From Streptomyces sp. ERV7 (GTDB taxonomy: Bacteria; Actinomycetota; Actinomycetes; Streptomycetales; Streptomycetaceae): a DNA stretch of 64,000 nucleotides. The translations under genes and the position numbers were made by a program. The DNA is taken from assembly GCF_001653515.1 (NCBI RefSeq), contig NZ_LYOY01000001.1:868001-932000 (forward strand), read 5' to 3'. The notes beneath the pieces are model-generated. The model had not been told where the DNA came from, did not search any database, and saw only the letters and a program-made list of their open reading frames with translations. Of the stretch, positions 1-15,029 are shown piece after piece (position 1 is the first letter of the stretch; each line of letters begins with the position of its first letter).

Positions 1-67
1 CCGTACCGCGCAGTCACTGCGCGAGGAGGCCCGTACGACGGCGTTCCCGGGCCCGCGCAACGGCTGA
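1..67 (+). CDS. C-terminal end of an unidentified gene (partial)
   Basis: An open frame enters from the left edge in the second reading frame and stops at a TGA at 65-67, giving about 21 residues that end in FPGPRNG. The codons are Streptomyces-like, so it may be the 3' end of a plus-strand gene convergent with priA. It is too short to identify, and the possibility that it is chance reading through GC-rich DNA is real. Confidence 0.35.
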   Translation, partial: RTAQSLREEARTTAFPGPRNG

Positions 68-136
68 CCGCCCGCCCTCTTCTCGTGCCCTCGTCGCGCC
101 TCCAGCGTGCGCCGGGGGCACCTGTCTGCGAGGACA

Positions 137-168
137 ATACGGGGGCGTACGGCATACGGGGGCGTACG
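137..168. repeat. Short direct repeat, two copies of a 15-bp unit
   Basis: ATACGGGGGCGTACG occurs at 137-151 and again at 154-168 in the convergent gap before the end of priA. Its function is unknown. It lies in the only gene-free part of the first 200 bases. Confidence 0.6.
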
Positions 169-190
169 CGGAGGGCTCCCCCGCTCCCCC

Positions 191-2338
191 TCAGCCGATG
201 TCCGGCGGATCCACCCTGATCCGCACCGGGTCGCCGCCCCCGCGCGCCAGCCGTCCCGCCTGCGCGGTCTTCAGCGCGGCGGCCAACGCCGAGCCGCTGC
301 CGGGAGGTACGCGGAGCAGGGCCCGCTCCCAGGACTCCCCCACCGGGGGGTCGCCGGGGCGCCGGACCCGGCCCGGCTCGCTCGGCCGCATCGGGACCGG
401 CCCGAGCACCTGGGCGTCGGGCGGCAGCTGAGTGCTCGTCAGGAAGGTCTCGACCGCCTCCGAGCGGCCCATGACCTCGGCCATCCGGGAGACCGGCGGG
501 AAGCCCAGCTCGGCCCGCTCGGCCAGCTCGCGCAGGGCGTGGCCGACCGGGTCCCAGCGGACCAGGGCCTGGACCGGCCGCAGGGTCGGCTCGGCGACCA
601 CCACCACCGTGCCGCCCTCGTCCTGGCCGCGCACCAGCGAGGCCGCACCGATCCAGCGCCGCAGCGCCTCCTCCCCGGCGCGCAGATCGGGCCGGCCGAG
701 CATGGCCCAGCCGTCGAGGAGCAGCGCCGCCGCGTACCCGCCCTCGGCGACCGGTTCGGCCCCGGGTGTGGAGACGACGAGCGCGGGCCGGCCGGGCACG
801 CTGTCCAGTACGTGATCGCGGCCGGACGTCCGTACCGGCACCGCCGGGAAGGCCCGGCCGAGCTCCTCGGCGGTCCGGCGCGCCCCCACGACCGCCGCCC
901 TGAGCCGCACTCCGCCGCACTCCTGGCAGCGCCACTCCGGCTCGCCCCGCCCGCACCACCCGCACCTCAGATCCCGCTGGTCCGGCGCCTCCAGCGGGCC
1001 CGAGCAGTGGCGGCAGCGCGCGGGCGTCCGGCACCGCTCGCAGGAGAGCCGGGGCACATAGCCCCGCCGGGGCACCTGGACCAGGACCGGGCCGGCCTTC
1101 AGACCGTCCCGGACGGCCTGCCAGGCGAGGCTGGGCAGTCGGGCGGCCCGCGCCGCCCCGTCCCGCGCCAGCTCGCCGTCGCCGACGGTACGCACCAGCG
1201 GCGCGGCCGCCCGGACGGTGGCCCGGTCCGCCACCAGCGGCGCCGCCCAGCCGCTCTCGACGAGCTGCGCGGCCTCGACCGTACAGCTCGTACTCCCCAG
1301 CAGGAACGCGCACTTGTCGTGGGTGGCGCGCAGCTCAAGGACCTCGCGGACGTGCGGGAAGGGCGCGTGGTCGTCGCTGTGGCTGGAGTCTCCGTCCTCC
1401 CAGACCACCACGAGGCCGAGCCTCTCCACCGGTGCGAACATCGCGGCCCGGGTCCCGACCACGGCCCGCACCGAGCCCCGCCGCACGGCGAGCCACTGCC
1501 GGTACCGCTTCTCCGGGCCGGACTCGGCGGTCAGCAGCGCGTGCCTGCCCTCGCCGAGCAGCGCGGTGAGCGCGGCGTCGACCCGTCCGGCGCTGCGCCC
1601 GTCGGGCACCACGACCAGCGCGCCGCGCCCGCCCGCCAGCGTCGCGGCGACGGCGCGGGCGATCTCGTCGGCCCAGGACGCCCCGGGCAGCGCGGTCCAC
1701 ACCGCGCGCGGCGCCCCGCCGGCCGCCAGGGCGCCCAGGAACGCGCCCCCGTTGCCGTACCGCACCCACGTCCCCGCGTCCGGCACCGGGGGCGGCTCCG
1801 GCGGCTCGGGCGAGGGCTTGGCCTCGGCCCGCGCGTTCCTCGGCGGCACCGCGAGCTGGAGCACGTCCGCCAGGCCGCCCGCGTACCGGTCGGCGACCGC
1901 GCGGGCCAGGGCCAGCATCTCGGGGCTGAGCACCCGCTCCGGCGAGACGACGCTCGCCAGCGCCGCGAGCGGGCCCGAGTAGTCGGACTCGGCGAGGCGC
2001 TCGACCACGAACCCGTCGATCAGCCCGCCGCCCTCGCGGCGCCCGCCCTGCACATTGCGCGCCCCGGCCCCGAACCGCACCCGCACCCGCACCCCCGGCT
2101 GCGCGTCCGCGTCCAGCTCCTCGGGGACCGCGTAGTCGAAGTACCGGTCGAGGTGGACGCCGCCCTTGTCCACCACGACCCGCGCCACCGGCAGCCCCTT
2201 GGCCAGCGCGGCCCCGCGCCAGGTCCGCGGCTTGGCCTTGGGCACCTTGGCCTTGCGCACGCTCTCCCGAATGAGCGCGAGCTGCTCCGCCCCGCCCCCT
2301 TCGGCGCCCCCACCCGGCTTCTCGTTCTCGCTGCTCAC
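191..2338 (-). CDS. priA: Probable primosomal protein N' (PriA), helicase-degenerate
   Basis: PriA recognises abandoned forks and starts replisome reloading at replication restart. The 715-residue product has the N-terminal 3'-end-binding domain (FDYAVPEEL region). In its C-terminal half it has eight cysteines in four CxxC pairs (CERC, CRHC, CGWC, CQEC) that form the two-zinc module. The Walker A motif normally present (GVTGSGKTE) is replaced by sequence with no GKT, and the DEAH box reads as WEDGD, so ATP-driven unwinding looks lost. That is known for actinobacterial PriA and leaves a loader or structural role. The GTG at 2338 was chosen because GTAGGAA lies upstream and the product then begins SSENEKP; an upstream in-frame start at 2389 lies inside the metK terminator hairpin. 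metK lies upstream, separated by that terminator. Confidence 0.93.
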   Translation of the reverse strand: MSSENEKPGGGAEGGGAEQLALIRESVRKAKVPKAKPRTWRGAALAKGLPVARVVVDKGGVHLDRYFDYAVPEELDADAQPGVRVRVRFGAGARNVQGGRREGGGLIDGFVVERLAESDYSGPLAALASVVSPERVLSPEMLALARAVADRYAGGLADVLQLAVPPRNARAEAKPSPEPPEPPPVPDAGTWVRYGNGGAFLGALAAGGAPRAVWTALPGASWADEIARAVAATLAGGRGALVVVPDGRSAGRVDAALTALLGEGRHALLTAESGPEKRYRQWLAVRRGSVRAVVGTRAAMFAPVERLGLVVVWEDGDSSHSDDHAPFPHVREVLELRATHDKCAFLLGSTSCTVEAAQLVESGWAAPLVADRATVRAAAPLVRTVGDGELARDGAARAARLPSLAWQAVRDGLKAGPVLVQVPRRGYVPRLSCERCRTPARCRHCSGPLEAPDQRDLRCGWCGRGEPEWRCQECGGVRLRAAVVGARRTAEELGRAFPAVPVRTSGRDHVLDSVPGRPALVVSTPGAEPVAEGGYAAALLLDGWAMLGRPDLRAGEEALRRWIGAASLVRGQDEGGTVVVVAEPTLRPVQALVRWDPVGHALRELAERAELGFPPVSRMAEVMGRSEAVETFLTSTQLPPDAQVLGPVPMRPSEPGRVRRPGDPPVGESWERALLRVPPGSGSALAAALKTAQAGRLARGGGDPVRIRVDPPDIG

Positions 2339-2388
2339 AGCCAAATTCCTACCAGACGACACTGACAGCGGCCCGGGGCCCGGACGCA

Positions 2389-2423
2389 CGACGGCCCCGG
2401 ACCGCAGGGGTCCGGGGCCGTCG
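2389..2423 (-). terminator. Intrinsic terminator after metK
   Basis: A perfect 15-bp stem (2389-2403 with 2409-2423, 5-nt loop) begins 15 nt past the metK stop. It is GC-rich and lacks a U-tract, as is usual in Streptomyces. It separates metK from priA. Confidence 0.8.
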
Positions 2424-2438
2424 GGAAGCCGGGTCGGG

Positions 2439-3647
<1,209 letters not shown>

Positions 3648-3888
3648 AACGCTCCCTGGGGTTGCAGCGGCTGCTGGCTGATCATGGGTGGCACGGGCCG
3701 GAGGCTGCGCCCGGCGTCGTTCCACCACCAGTTTATCGGTCGGTACCGGTCACCGGGCCACTTGTCTCGCACATTGAAAGCTCTGTGACCTGCGACACCG
3801 CATTCTGCGGTAAGAAGATCGGGCCTCACCAGAGGCTCGGGGACCGGATTTTGGCGGGTTTGGGGCCGCCGTGAAGGCCAACGTGAAT

Positions 3889-5091
3889 TTATGCGAAACG
3901 CGGGACGACGAGATCCCACACCACGTCCGCGAGCGCCTCTTTCGGCCCGTACGGAACCGGTGTCTCGGCTCCGTCGGAGGCCAGCACGACCGCCTCGTTC
4001 TCCTCCGAGCCGAAGGTCTTGCGCTCCCCCACCTCATTGACAACCAGCAGGTCACAGCCCTTTCGCCGCAGTTTCTGACGGCCGTTGGCCAGGACGTCGT
4101 CGGTCTCGGCGGCGAAGCCGACGACCACCTGGCCCGGGCGCGGCCGGTCGGCGGAGAGCTCGGCGAGGACGTCGGGGTTGCGGACCAGGACGAGCGGCGC
4201 GGGCTCCTGGCCGTCCTTCTTCTTGATCTTCCCGGCGGCGTACGACTCCGGCCGGAAATCGGCCACGGCGGCCGCCATGACCACCGCGTCCGCGTCGGAG
4301 GCGGCCTTCAGCACGGCCTCCCGCAGTTGAACGGCGGTGCCCACCCGGACGACATCCACCCCGGCCGGGTCGGGCAGCCCGGTGTTGGCCTCGATCAGCG
4401 TGACCCGGGCCCCGCGGGCCACGGCGGTGCGGGCCAGGGCGTACCCCTGCTTCCCGGAGGAACGGTTCCCCAGGTAGCGGACGGGGTCCAGCGGCTCGCG
4501 CGTGCCACCCGCGCTGACCACCACATGGCGGCCCTCCAGATCCCGCTCACCGGTACCCCGGGCCAGCACCCTGCGGCAGACCTCGAAGATCTCGGCGGGG
4601 TCGGGCAGCCGCCCCTTGCCGGTGTCGACGCCGGTGAGGCGGCCGACGGCGGGCTCGATGACGACCGCGCCCCGGCGGCGCAGCGTCGCCACGTTCTCCT
4701 GGGTGGCGGGGTGCTCCCACATCTCGGTGTGCATCGCGGGCGCGAAGACGACCGGACAGCGGGCGGTGAGCAGGGTGTTGGTGAGCAGGTCGTCGGCGAG
4801 GCCGTGAGCCGCCTTGGCCAGCATGTCGGCGGTGGCGGGCGCGACCACGACGAGGTCGGCCTGCTGGCCGATCCGTACGTGCGGCACTTCGTGGACGTCG
4901 TTCCAGACCTCGGTGGAGACCGGGTGCCCGGAGAGCGCCGACCAGGTGGCCGCGCCCACGAAGTGCAGCGCCGAGGCGGTCGGCACCACGCGCGTGTCGT
5001 GCCCGGACTCGGTCAGCCTGCGCAGCAGCTCGCACGCCTTGTAGGCGGCGATCCCGCCGCTGACCCCCAGAACGACCTTCGGCTTGTCCAC
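3889..5091 (-). CDS. coaBC: Bifunctional phosphopantothenoylcysteine synthetase/decarboxylase
   Basis: Carries out two steps of coenzyme A synthesis: CTP-dependent coupling of 4'-phosphopantothenate to cysteine (CoaB) and FMN-dependent decarboxylation (CoaC). The N-terminal CoaC flavoprotein domain shows GVSGGIAAYKACELL, the active-site histidine region HFVGAATW, and the FAPAMHTEMWEHPA substrate-recognition segment. The C-terminal CoaB half begins near SAGGTREPLDPVRYLGNRSSG and contains KIKKKDG. Length is 400 residues. The GTG at 5091 follows GGGGAGA; the frame extends 15 codons upstream without similarity. It is read towards metK but 241 nt away, so it is probably a separate unit. Confidence 0.97.
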   Translation of the reverse strand: MDKPKVVLGVSGGIAAYKACELLRRLTESGHDTRVVPTASALHFVGAATWSALSGHPVSTEVWNDVHEVPHVRIGQQADLVVVAPATADMLAKAAHGLADDLLTNTLLTARCPVVFAPAMHTEMWEHPATQENVATLRRRGAVVIEPAVGRLTGVDTGKGRLPDPAEIFEVCRRVLARGTGERDLEGRHVVVSAGGTREPLDPVRYLGNRSSGKQGYALARTAVARGARVTLIEANTGLPDPAGVDVVRVGTAVQLREAVLKAASDADAVVMAAAVADFRPESYAAGKIKKKDGQEPAPLVLVRNPDVLAELSADRPRPGQVVVGFAAETDDVLANGRQKLRRKGCDLLVVNEVGERKTFGSEENEAVVLASDGAETPVPYGPKEALADVVWDLVVPRFA

Positions 5092-5131
5092 CGCGTCTCC
5101 CCGCATTCGGATACGTACTCCCCTATGACAC

Positions 5132-5168
5132 ACCACAGGCCCGGCAGTCGCTCTGCCGGGCCTGTGGT
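5132..5168 (-). terminator. Intrinsic terminator after rpoZ
   Basis: A perfect 16-bp stem (5132-5147 with 5153-5168, loop TCGCT) starts 16 nt after the rpoZ stop and ends the mihF-gmk-rpoZ transcript before coaBC. Confidence 0.82.
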
Positions 5169-5184
5169 CACACGAACGGAGGCC

Positions 5185-5457
5185 TTACTGGGCCGGGCCC
5201 TCGATGGCCTCGGAGGTCAGCAGACCCGCGTTGATCTCGCGAAGCGCGATGGAGAGCGGCTTCTCGTGGACGTGGGTGTCCACCAGGGGGCCGACGTACT
5301 CCAGCAGGCCCTCACCGAGCTGCGAGTAGTACGCGTTGATCTGACGGGCACGCTTGGCCGCGTAGATCACGAGGCTGTACTTCGAGTCGGTTGCTTCGAG
5401 CAGCTCATCAATCGGCGGGTTGATGATGCCCTCGGGCGTGGTGATGGAAGAGGACAC
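5185..5457 (-). CDS. rpoZ: DNA-directed RNA polymerase omega subunit
   Basis: A 90-residue omega subunit that chaperones beta' into core RNA polymerase. The fold core is visible as [20 protein letters not shown] followed by [11 protein letters not shown], and the C-terminal [11 protein letters not shown] segment is conserved. The GTG at 5457 follows GGAAGG at a good distance, giving SSSITTPEG; the longer upstream open frame lies out of frame with gmk and is not used. It lies 26 nt downstream of gmk, so it is co-transcribed with it, a common pairing in many bacteria. In Streptomyces, loss of omega affects antibiotic production and development. Confidence 0.97.
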   Translation of the reverse strand: MSSSITTPEGIINPPIDELLEATDSKYSLVIYAAKRARQINAYYSQLGEGLLEYVGPLVDTHVHEKPLSIALREINAGLLTSEAIEGPAQ

Positions 5458-5483
5458 GTCTGCCTTCCGAAGGGGAATAAAGA

Positions 5484-6077
5484 TCAAACAACTTTCATCA
5501 AGGCTAGCAGCTCGCGCGCTACATCCTCGACGGAGGTATTGACCAGCGTCGTATCGAACTCCGACTCCGCGGCCAGTTCCACCTTGGCGGCGGCGAGTCG
5601 GCGCTCGATCACGTCGGGCGCCTCGGTCCCGCGGCCGGTGAGCCGGCGGACCAGCTCGTCCCAGCTCGGCGGGGCCAGGAAGACCAGCTGGGCCTCGGGC
5701 ATCGACTCGCGCACCAGCCGGGCGCCCTGGAGGTCGATCTCCAGGAGGACCGGCTCGCCGGCCTCCAGTCGGTCCAGGACGGCGCGGCGCGGTGTGCCGT
5801 AGCGGTTGCCCGCGAATTCGGCCCATTCGAGCAGCTCGCCATTGGCGACCAGCTTGTCGAATTCCTCGTCGTCCACGAAGAAGTAGTGGACGCCGTGGCG
5901 TTCGCCGGGGCGCGGCTTGCGGGTCGTCGCCGACACCGAGAGCCAGACCTCGGGGTGAACCTTGCGCATATGAGCGACGACCGTGCTCTTGCCGACCCCG
6001 GAGGGGCCGGAGAGCACGGTCAGCCGCGGACGTGCGTCCGGGGGTACGGGGGATGACCCCCGGAGTGAAGCTGCCAT
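5484..6077 (-). CDS. gmk: Guanylate kinase
   Basis: Phosphorylates GMP to GDP with ATP, essential for GTP supply and linked to (p)ppGpp metabolism. The 197-residue protein has the P-loop GPSGVGKST (about residues 24-32), the GMP-binding [18 protein letters not shown] segment, NRYGTPR, and the [11 protein letters not shown]alker B-like region. It has the usual guanylate kinase size with a short N-terminal extension ([17 protein letters not shown]). It lies between mihF and rpoZ on the same strand, with gaps of 38 and 26 nt. Confidence 0.97.
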   Translation of the reverse strand: MAASLRGSSPVPPDARPRLTVLSGPSGVGKSTVVAHMRKVHPEVWLSVSATTRKPRPGERHGVHYFFVDDEEFDKLVANGELLEWAEFAGNRYGTPRRAVLDRLEAGEPVLLEIDLQGARLVRESMPEAQLVFLAPPSWDELVRRLTGRGTEAPDVIERRLAAAKVELAAESEFDTTLVNTSVEDVARELLALMKVV

Positions 6078-6115
6078 ACAGCGATTATTCCAGCTTCCCG
6101 GGGGTGCCCGGGACG

Positions 6116-6439
6116 TCAGGCCCCGGCGCCGCCGAACTCACGCTCAAGGGATGCGATCTGGTTGGAGCCGAGACCCCGCACTCGGCGGCTCTCGGAGATC
6201 CCCAGCCGCTCCATGATCTGCTTGGCCCGGACCTTGCCCACGCCGGGCAGGGACTCAAGCAGGGCGGAGACCTTCATCTTGCCGATGACGTCGTTCTCCT
6301 GGCCCTGCTTGATGACCTCGTGGAGGGAGGCGCCGGAGTGCTTGAGTCGATTCTTGACCTCGGCCCGCTCCCGGCGAGCCGCGGCGGCCTTTTCGAGCGC
6401 GGCTGCGCGCTGTTCAGGGGTAAGGGGCGGAAGAGCCAC
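6116..6439 (-). CDS. mihF: Actinobacterial integration host factor sIHF/mIHF
   Basis: A 107-residue nucleoid-associated protein unrelated in fold to E. coli IHF. It has an N-terminal long basic helix ([27 protein letters not shown]) followed by a helix-two-turn-helix region containing [22 protein letters not shown]. In Streptomyces it compacts DNA, influences topoisomerase activity, and affects sporulation and antibiotic output; in mycobacteria it supports phage integration. The GTG at 6439 follows GAGGTGA with 7-nt spacing, and the product begins ALPPLTPEQ as in relatives. A promoter at 6487-6515 precedes it, and gmk and rpoZ follow. Confidence 0.97.
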   Translation of the reverse strand: MALPPLTPEQRAAALEKAAAARRERAEVKNRLKHSGASLHEVIKQGQENDVIGKMKVSALLESLPGVGKVRAKQIMERLGISESRRVRGLGSNQIASLEREFGGAGA

Positions 6440-6486
6440 GCCTACGTCACCTCGGATGTCGAACTGTCGGATACGGACCGGTGAGG

Positions 6487-6515
6487 AACCTAGTCGCCCC
6501 ACACCAGGCGAGCAA
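6487..6515 (-). promoter_or_regulatory. Predicted promoter of mihF-gmk-rpoZ
   Basis: On the minus strand, TTGCTC (6515-6510) and TAGGTT (6492-6487) are separated by 17 nt, a close match to a housekeeping Streptomyces promoter. The start point would fall near 6480, giving a leader of about 40 nt to the GTG at 6439. Confidence 0.6.
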
Positions 6516-6604
6516 CGAGCGACGCACAATGCCCGTTCGCTCGTCTCTGCTCTCGTCGGAGACTAGCGGCCTGGACCGCTCCAGTCAGCGAGAACAGACG
6601 AAAA

Positions 6605-6632
6605 GTCCTGGTCAGCCTCTGCCGACCAGGAC
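6605..6632 (-). terminator. Intrinsic terminator of the pyrimidine operon
   Basis: A perfect 9-bp stem (GTCCTGGTC at 6605-6613 paired with 6624-6632, 10-nt loop) is followed on the minus strand by TTTTCGTCTGTTCTC. It starts about 80 nt beyond the pyrF stop. The T-rich tail makes it one of the few classical rho-independent terminators here. Confidence 0.85.
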
Positions 6633-6713
6633 ATTCGCGACATAACACCCCGGTTTTGGGTAAGGAATGCGTCAACTTCGTGGCGCGGAATCTCGCGAAG
6701 AGCCCGCGGACCA

Positions 6714-7549
6714 CTACGCCGAGGCCACCGCCGTACGGATCTCGTCCGCGAAACGGGCTGCGGAATCACGAAGTCCGGCGAGGTCGGGACCGTGACGCAG
6801 AACACCCCGGCTGACGTTGGGGACCACATTGCGGACGGCCGGGCCGAACACCGCGGGGAGGTCCGCGGCCGTCGCGCCCTGCGCCCCGATGCCCGGAGCG
6901 AGCAGCGGCCCGTTGATGTCGAGGTCGAAGGACGACAGATCGCCGAGCGTCGCCCCCACCACGGCGCCGAACGAGCCCATCGGGGCCGCGTCCGCGTTCT
7001 CGTCCGCCAGGTGCGCCAGCATGGTCGCGCCGATCGTGCGGCCGTCCTCGCGCACCGCGCGCTGCACCTCCGCGCCCTCCGGGTTGGAGGTCAGGGCGAG
7101 CACGAAGAGCCCGGCGCCGCTCTCACGGGCCAGCTCGACGGCGGGCTTGAGCGAGCCGTAGCCGAGGTAGGGCGAGACGGTGAGCGCGTCGGAGAACAGG
7201 GGCGCGTCCTTGTGCAGGAAGGTCTCGGCGTACGCGGCCATGGTGGAGCCGATGTCGCCGCGCTTGGCGTCCATCAGGACCAGCGTGCCGGCCGCGCGGG
7301 CGTCCGCGACGGTCCGCTCCAGGACGGCGATGCCGCGCGAGCCGAAGCGCTCGAAGAACGCCGCCTGCGGCTTGAAGACGGCCACCCGTTCGGCCAGGGC
7401 CTCGACGACCGCGCGCGAGAACCGCTCCACGCCCGCGACGTCGTCGTTCAGGCCCCAGTCGGCGAGCAGGGAGGCGTGCGGGTCGATGCCGACGCAGAGC
7501 GGACCGCGCTCGTCCATGGCGTGGCGCAGCCGCGCGCCGAAGGGAAGGG

Positions 7550-7553
<4 letters not shown>
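6714..7553 (-). CDS. pyrF: Orotidine 5'-phosphate decarboxylase (type 2)
   Basis: Decarboxylates OMP to UMP, the last step of de novo pyrimidine synthesis. The 279-residue length and the motifs GPLCVGIDPH, VFKPQAAFFERFG and the catalytic DAKRGDIGSTMAAYA (lysine-aspartate network) mark the longer actinobacterial/mycobacterial PyrF subgroup. Its ATG overlaps the pyrD stop by 4 nt (ATGA at 7550-7553), so it is translationally coupled as the last gene of the operon. Confidence 0.98.
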
Positions 7554-8659
<1,106 letters not shown>

Positions 8660-8678
8660 GTGGGAGTCCTCATGCGGA

Positions 8679-8705
8679 GGGGGACACCGGAATCCGGTGT
8701 CCCCC
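8679..8705 (-). terminator. Intercistronic hairpin between carB and pyrD
   Basis: GGGGGACACCGGA (8679-8691) pairs with TCCGGTGTCCCCC (8693-8705). It lies 11 nt after the carB stop and just upstream of the pyrD ribosome binding site. It could be a partial terminator, an RNA-processing or stability element, or a translation modulator setting carB:pyrD ratios. No U-tract follows. Confidence 0.6.
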
Positions 8706-8716
8706 TCGGGCGGTTG

Positions 8717-12017
<3,301 letters not shown>

Positions 12018-12025
<8 letters not shown>

Positions 12026-13157
12026 GCTGGCCCTCCATGAGCTGGACGAAGCGGTCGAAGAGGTAGGCGGCGTCGTGCGGACCCGCTGCGGCTTCGGGGT
12101 GGTACTGGACGCTGAAGGCCGGCTGGTCGAGCAGCTGGAGGCCCTCCACCACGTTGTCGTTGAGGCAGACGTGGGAGACCTCGGCACGGCCGAAGGGGGT
12201 CTCGGAGACCTTGTCGAGCGGGGCGTCGACGGCGAATCCGTGGTTGTGCGCGGTGACCTCGACCTTGCCGGTCGTACGGTCCTGCACGGGCTGGTTGATA
12301 CCGCGGTGGCCGTACTTCAGCTTGTACGTGCCGAAGCCGAGCGCGCGGCCCAGGATCTGGTTGCCGAAGCAGATGCCGAACAGCGGGGTCTTCCGCTCCA
12401 GAACGGCCTTCATCACGGCCACCGGGCCGTCGGCGGTGGACGGGTCGCCGGGGCCGTTGGAGAAGAACACGCCGTCCGGGGCGACCGCGTACACGTCCTC
12501 GGCCGTGGCGGTCGCGGGCAGCACGTGCACCTCGATGCCGCGCTCGGCCATCCGGTGCGGGGTCATGCCCTTGATGCCGAGGTCGACGGCGGCCACGGTG
12601 AACTTCTTCTCACCGATCGCCGGGACGACGTACGTCTCCTTGGTGGCGACCTCGGCGGAGAGGTCCGCGCCCTGCATCTCGGGGGCCTGGCGGACCTCGG
12701 CGAGCATGGTGCCCGCGTCGGGCAGCGCGTTGCCGGAGAAGATGCCGACGCGCATCGCGCCGCGCTCGCGCAGATGGCGGGTGAGCGCGCGGGTGTCGAT
12801 GCCCGAGATGCCGACGACGCCCTGCGTCCGCAGCTCCTCGTCGAGCGAGCGCTTGGCGCGCCAGTTGGAGGGCACGCGCGCGGGGTCGCGCACGACGTAG
12901 CCGGCGACCCAGATGCGCTGCGACTCCGGGTCCTCGTCGTTGACGCCGGTGTTGCCGACGTGCGGCGCGGTCATCACGACGACCTGGCGGTGGTACGACG
13001 GGTCGGTGAGGGTCTCCTGGTAGCCGGTCATCCCGGTGGAGAACACGGCCTCGCCGAAGGTCACCCCCACGGCCCCGTAGGCGCGGCCGTGGAACGTGCG
13101 GCCGTCCTCCAGGACGAGTACTGCGGGAGCCTTGGCTCCTCTGGTGGAGGTCGTCAT
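12018..13157 (-). CDS. carA: Carbamoyl-phosphate synthase small subunit
   Basis: Glutaminase subunit that releases ammonia for CarB. The 379 residues show the N-terminal CPSase domain ([26 protein letters not shown]) and a class-I amidotransferase domain with GPGDPS, the nucleophile in [10 protein letters not shown], and the histidine-glutamate pair in SVQYHPE. The usual LGHQ after the cysteine is FGNQ, common in actinobacteria. The ATG at 13157 overlaps the preceding gene's stop (ATGA), and its own stop overlaps carB. Confidence 0.98.
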
Positions 13158-13744
13158 CGTGCGGCGCCTTCCGTCGTGGTGGTGGGGTGGTTCATGGAGT
13201 TGATGGCCTCGATCCAGGCGGCGTGCTCGGACGCCCGGTCGGAGCGGAAGCCGGAGTCGATCAGCTTGTCGCCGTGGGCCCAGGTGACGACCAGCAGGCC
13301 GCCCTCCGGGAGGACCTTTCCGGCGATGGCCTTCTCGGACCGGGCCTCGCGCAGCGCGGCGGCCGGGATGAAGAAGTCGTTCGCCCCGGGGCGTACGACG
13401 TTCACTCCCTCGGCCGTCAGGGTGAGCTCGGCCTTGCTGCGCACACCCAGACCGTGCGCGACGATCCGGTCGAGCCACTGCCCGGCCGTGGTGGAGCCGT
13501 GGTAGCGGCCGCTCATGCTCAGTGTCGCCGGGCCGGTCGCCTTGGGCACGGCGGGCAGCTCCGGCAGGTCCGACTGGAGGGTGCCGCGCCACTTCCAGCC
13601 CTGGCGCATCAGCCAGTAGACGAAGCCGATGAAGATCAGCACGCCGACGACCCAGGCGATCCGGGCCCCCCAGTGCGTCACCTCGGCCGACTTCTGCTCG
13701 TCGGCCAGCGTCGTCACGCCGAGATTGAAGAGTGCAGATGTCAT
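13154..13744 (-). CDS. PH-like-domain membrane protein of the pyr operon
   Basis: A 196-residue protein with one membrane segment at about residues 25-46 ([20 protein letters not shown]). After it comes a cytoplasmic beta-rich domain resembling a bacterial PH-like fold ([61 protein letters not shown]). A gene of this kind sits between pyrC and carA in many actinobacteria, including mycobacteria, but its role is not established. It overlaps pyrC and carA by ATGA at both ends, which implies obligate co-expression with the pyrimidine enzymes. A scaffold or membrane anchor for them is a guess. Confidence 0.85.
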   Translation of the reverse strand: MTSALFNLGVTTLADEQKSAEVTHWGARIAWVVGVLIFIGFVYWLMRQGWKWRGTLQSDLPELPAVPKATGPATLSMSGRYHGSTTAGQWLDRIVAHGLGVRSKAELTLTAEGVNVVRPGANDFFIPAAALREARSEKAIAGKVLPEGGLLVVTWAHGDKLIDSGFRSDRASEHAAWIEAINSMNHPTTTTEGAAR

Positions 13745-15027
13745 GCCAGCTTCCCGTCCACGACCGTCGCCCTGCCCCGCAGGAAGGTGTGGGTGACGCG
13801 ACCCGGCAGCTCACGGCCCTCGTACGGGGTGTTGCGGCTGCGGGAGGCGAAGCCCGCGGGGTTCACGGGACCACGGTATGCCGGATCCACCAGCGTCAGG
13901 TTGGCGGGCTCGCCTGCCGAGACGGGGCGGCCGTGGTCCTCGGCGCCGCCGATCCGGGCGGGCTTGAAGGACATCCGCTCGGCGACGTCCGCCCAGTTCA
14001 TCAGGCCGGAGTCGACCATCGTGTGCTGGACGACGGAGAGCGCGGTCTCCAGGCCCACCATGCCCATGGCGGCCGCGGCCCACTCGCAGTCCTTGTCCTC
14101 GTGCGGGTGCGGGGCGTGGTCGGTGGCGACGATGTCGATCGTGCCGTCCGCCAGCGCCTCGCGCAGCGCCATGACGTCGGCCTCGGTGCGCAGCGGCGGG
14201 TTCACCTTGTAGACCGGGTTGTACGAGCGGACCAGCTCGTCGGTGAGGAGCAGGTGGTGCGGGGTGACCTCGGCGGTCACGTCGATGCCGCGCGACTTGG
14301 CCCAGCGGACGATCTCGACCGAGCCGGCCGTGGAGAGGTGGCAGATGTGCACCCGGGAGCCGACGTGCTCGGCGAGCAGCACATCGCGCGCGATGATCGA
14401 CTCCTCCGCGACGGCCGGCCAGCCGCCGAGACCGAGCTCGGCCGAGACGATGCCCTCGTTCATCTGGGCGCCTTCGGTGAGGCGCGGCTCCTGGGCGTGC
14501 TGGGCGACGACGCCGCCGAAGGCCTTCACGTACTCCAGGGCGCGGCGCATGATCACCGCGTCGTCGACGCACTTGCCGTCGTCGGAGAAGACGGTGACGC
14601 CGGCGGCCGAGTCGTGCATCGCGCCGAGCTCGGCGAGCTGCTTGCCCTCCAGGCCGACGGTGACGGCGCCGATGGGCTGCACGTCGCAGTAGCCGTGCTC
14701 GCGGCCGAGCCGCCAGACCTGCTCGACGACGCCCGCGGTGTCGGCGACCGGGAAGGTGTTGGCCATGGCGAAGACCGAGGTGTAGCCACCGCGTGCGGCC
14801 GCCCGGGTGCCGGTGAGGACCGTCTCGGAGTCCTCGCGGCCCGGCTCGCGCAGATGGGTGTGCAGGTCGACGAGACCGGGGAGCAGGACCAGTCCCTCGG
14901 CCTCGATCACCTGGGCGCCCTCCGCGGAGAGCCCGGCCCCGACGGCCGAGACCGTCTCGCCGTCGATCAGGACGTCCTGGACCTCGCCGCCCAGCACCTT
15001 CGCACCACGGATAAGGATCTTGCTCAT
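13741..15027 (-). CDS. pyrC: Dihydroorotase
   Basis: Zinc amidohydrolase that cyclises carbamoyl aspartate to dihydroorotate. The 428-residue size and motifs mark the class-I type: the metal-binding [10 protein letters not shown], the central [10 protein letters not shown] and [10 protein letters not shown] histidines, and [14 protein letters not shown] near the C-terminal third. It starts 2 nt after pyrB ends, and its TGA overlaps the ATG of the next gene. In actinobacteria PyrC is usually active on its own, though pyrB adjacency is universal here. Confidence 0.98.
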   Translation of the reverse strand: MSKILIRGAKVLGGEVQDVLIDGETVSAVGAGLSAEGAQVIEAEGLVLLPGLVDLHTHLREPGREDSETVLTGTRAAARGGYTSVFAMANTFPVADTAGVVEQVWRLGREHGYCDVQPIGAVTVGLEGKQLAELGAMHDSAAGVTVFSDDGKCVDDAVIMRRALEYVKAFGGVVAQHAQEPRLTEGAQMNEGIVSAELGLGGWPAVAEESIIARDVLLAEHVGSRVHICHLSTAGSVEIVRWAKSRGIDVTAEVTPHHLLLTDELVRSYNPVYKVNPPLRTEADVMALREALADGTIDIVATDHAPHPHEDKDCEWAAAAMGMVGLETALSVVQHTMVDSGLMNWADVAERMSFKPARIGGAEDHGRPVSAGEPANLTLVDPAYRGPVNPAGFASRSRNTPYEGRELPGRVTHTFLRGRATVVDGKLA

Positions 15028-15029
15028 GA

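Noticed and set aside
3648..3888. Possible SAM riboswitch upstream of metK
   Set aside because: I looked for the SAM-I, SAM-II and SAM-IV core pieces and found only a small inverted repeat and GAGGCTC-like pieces that do not form a known fold.
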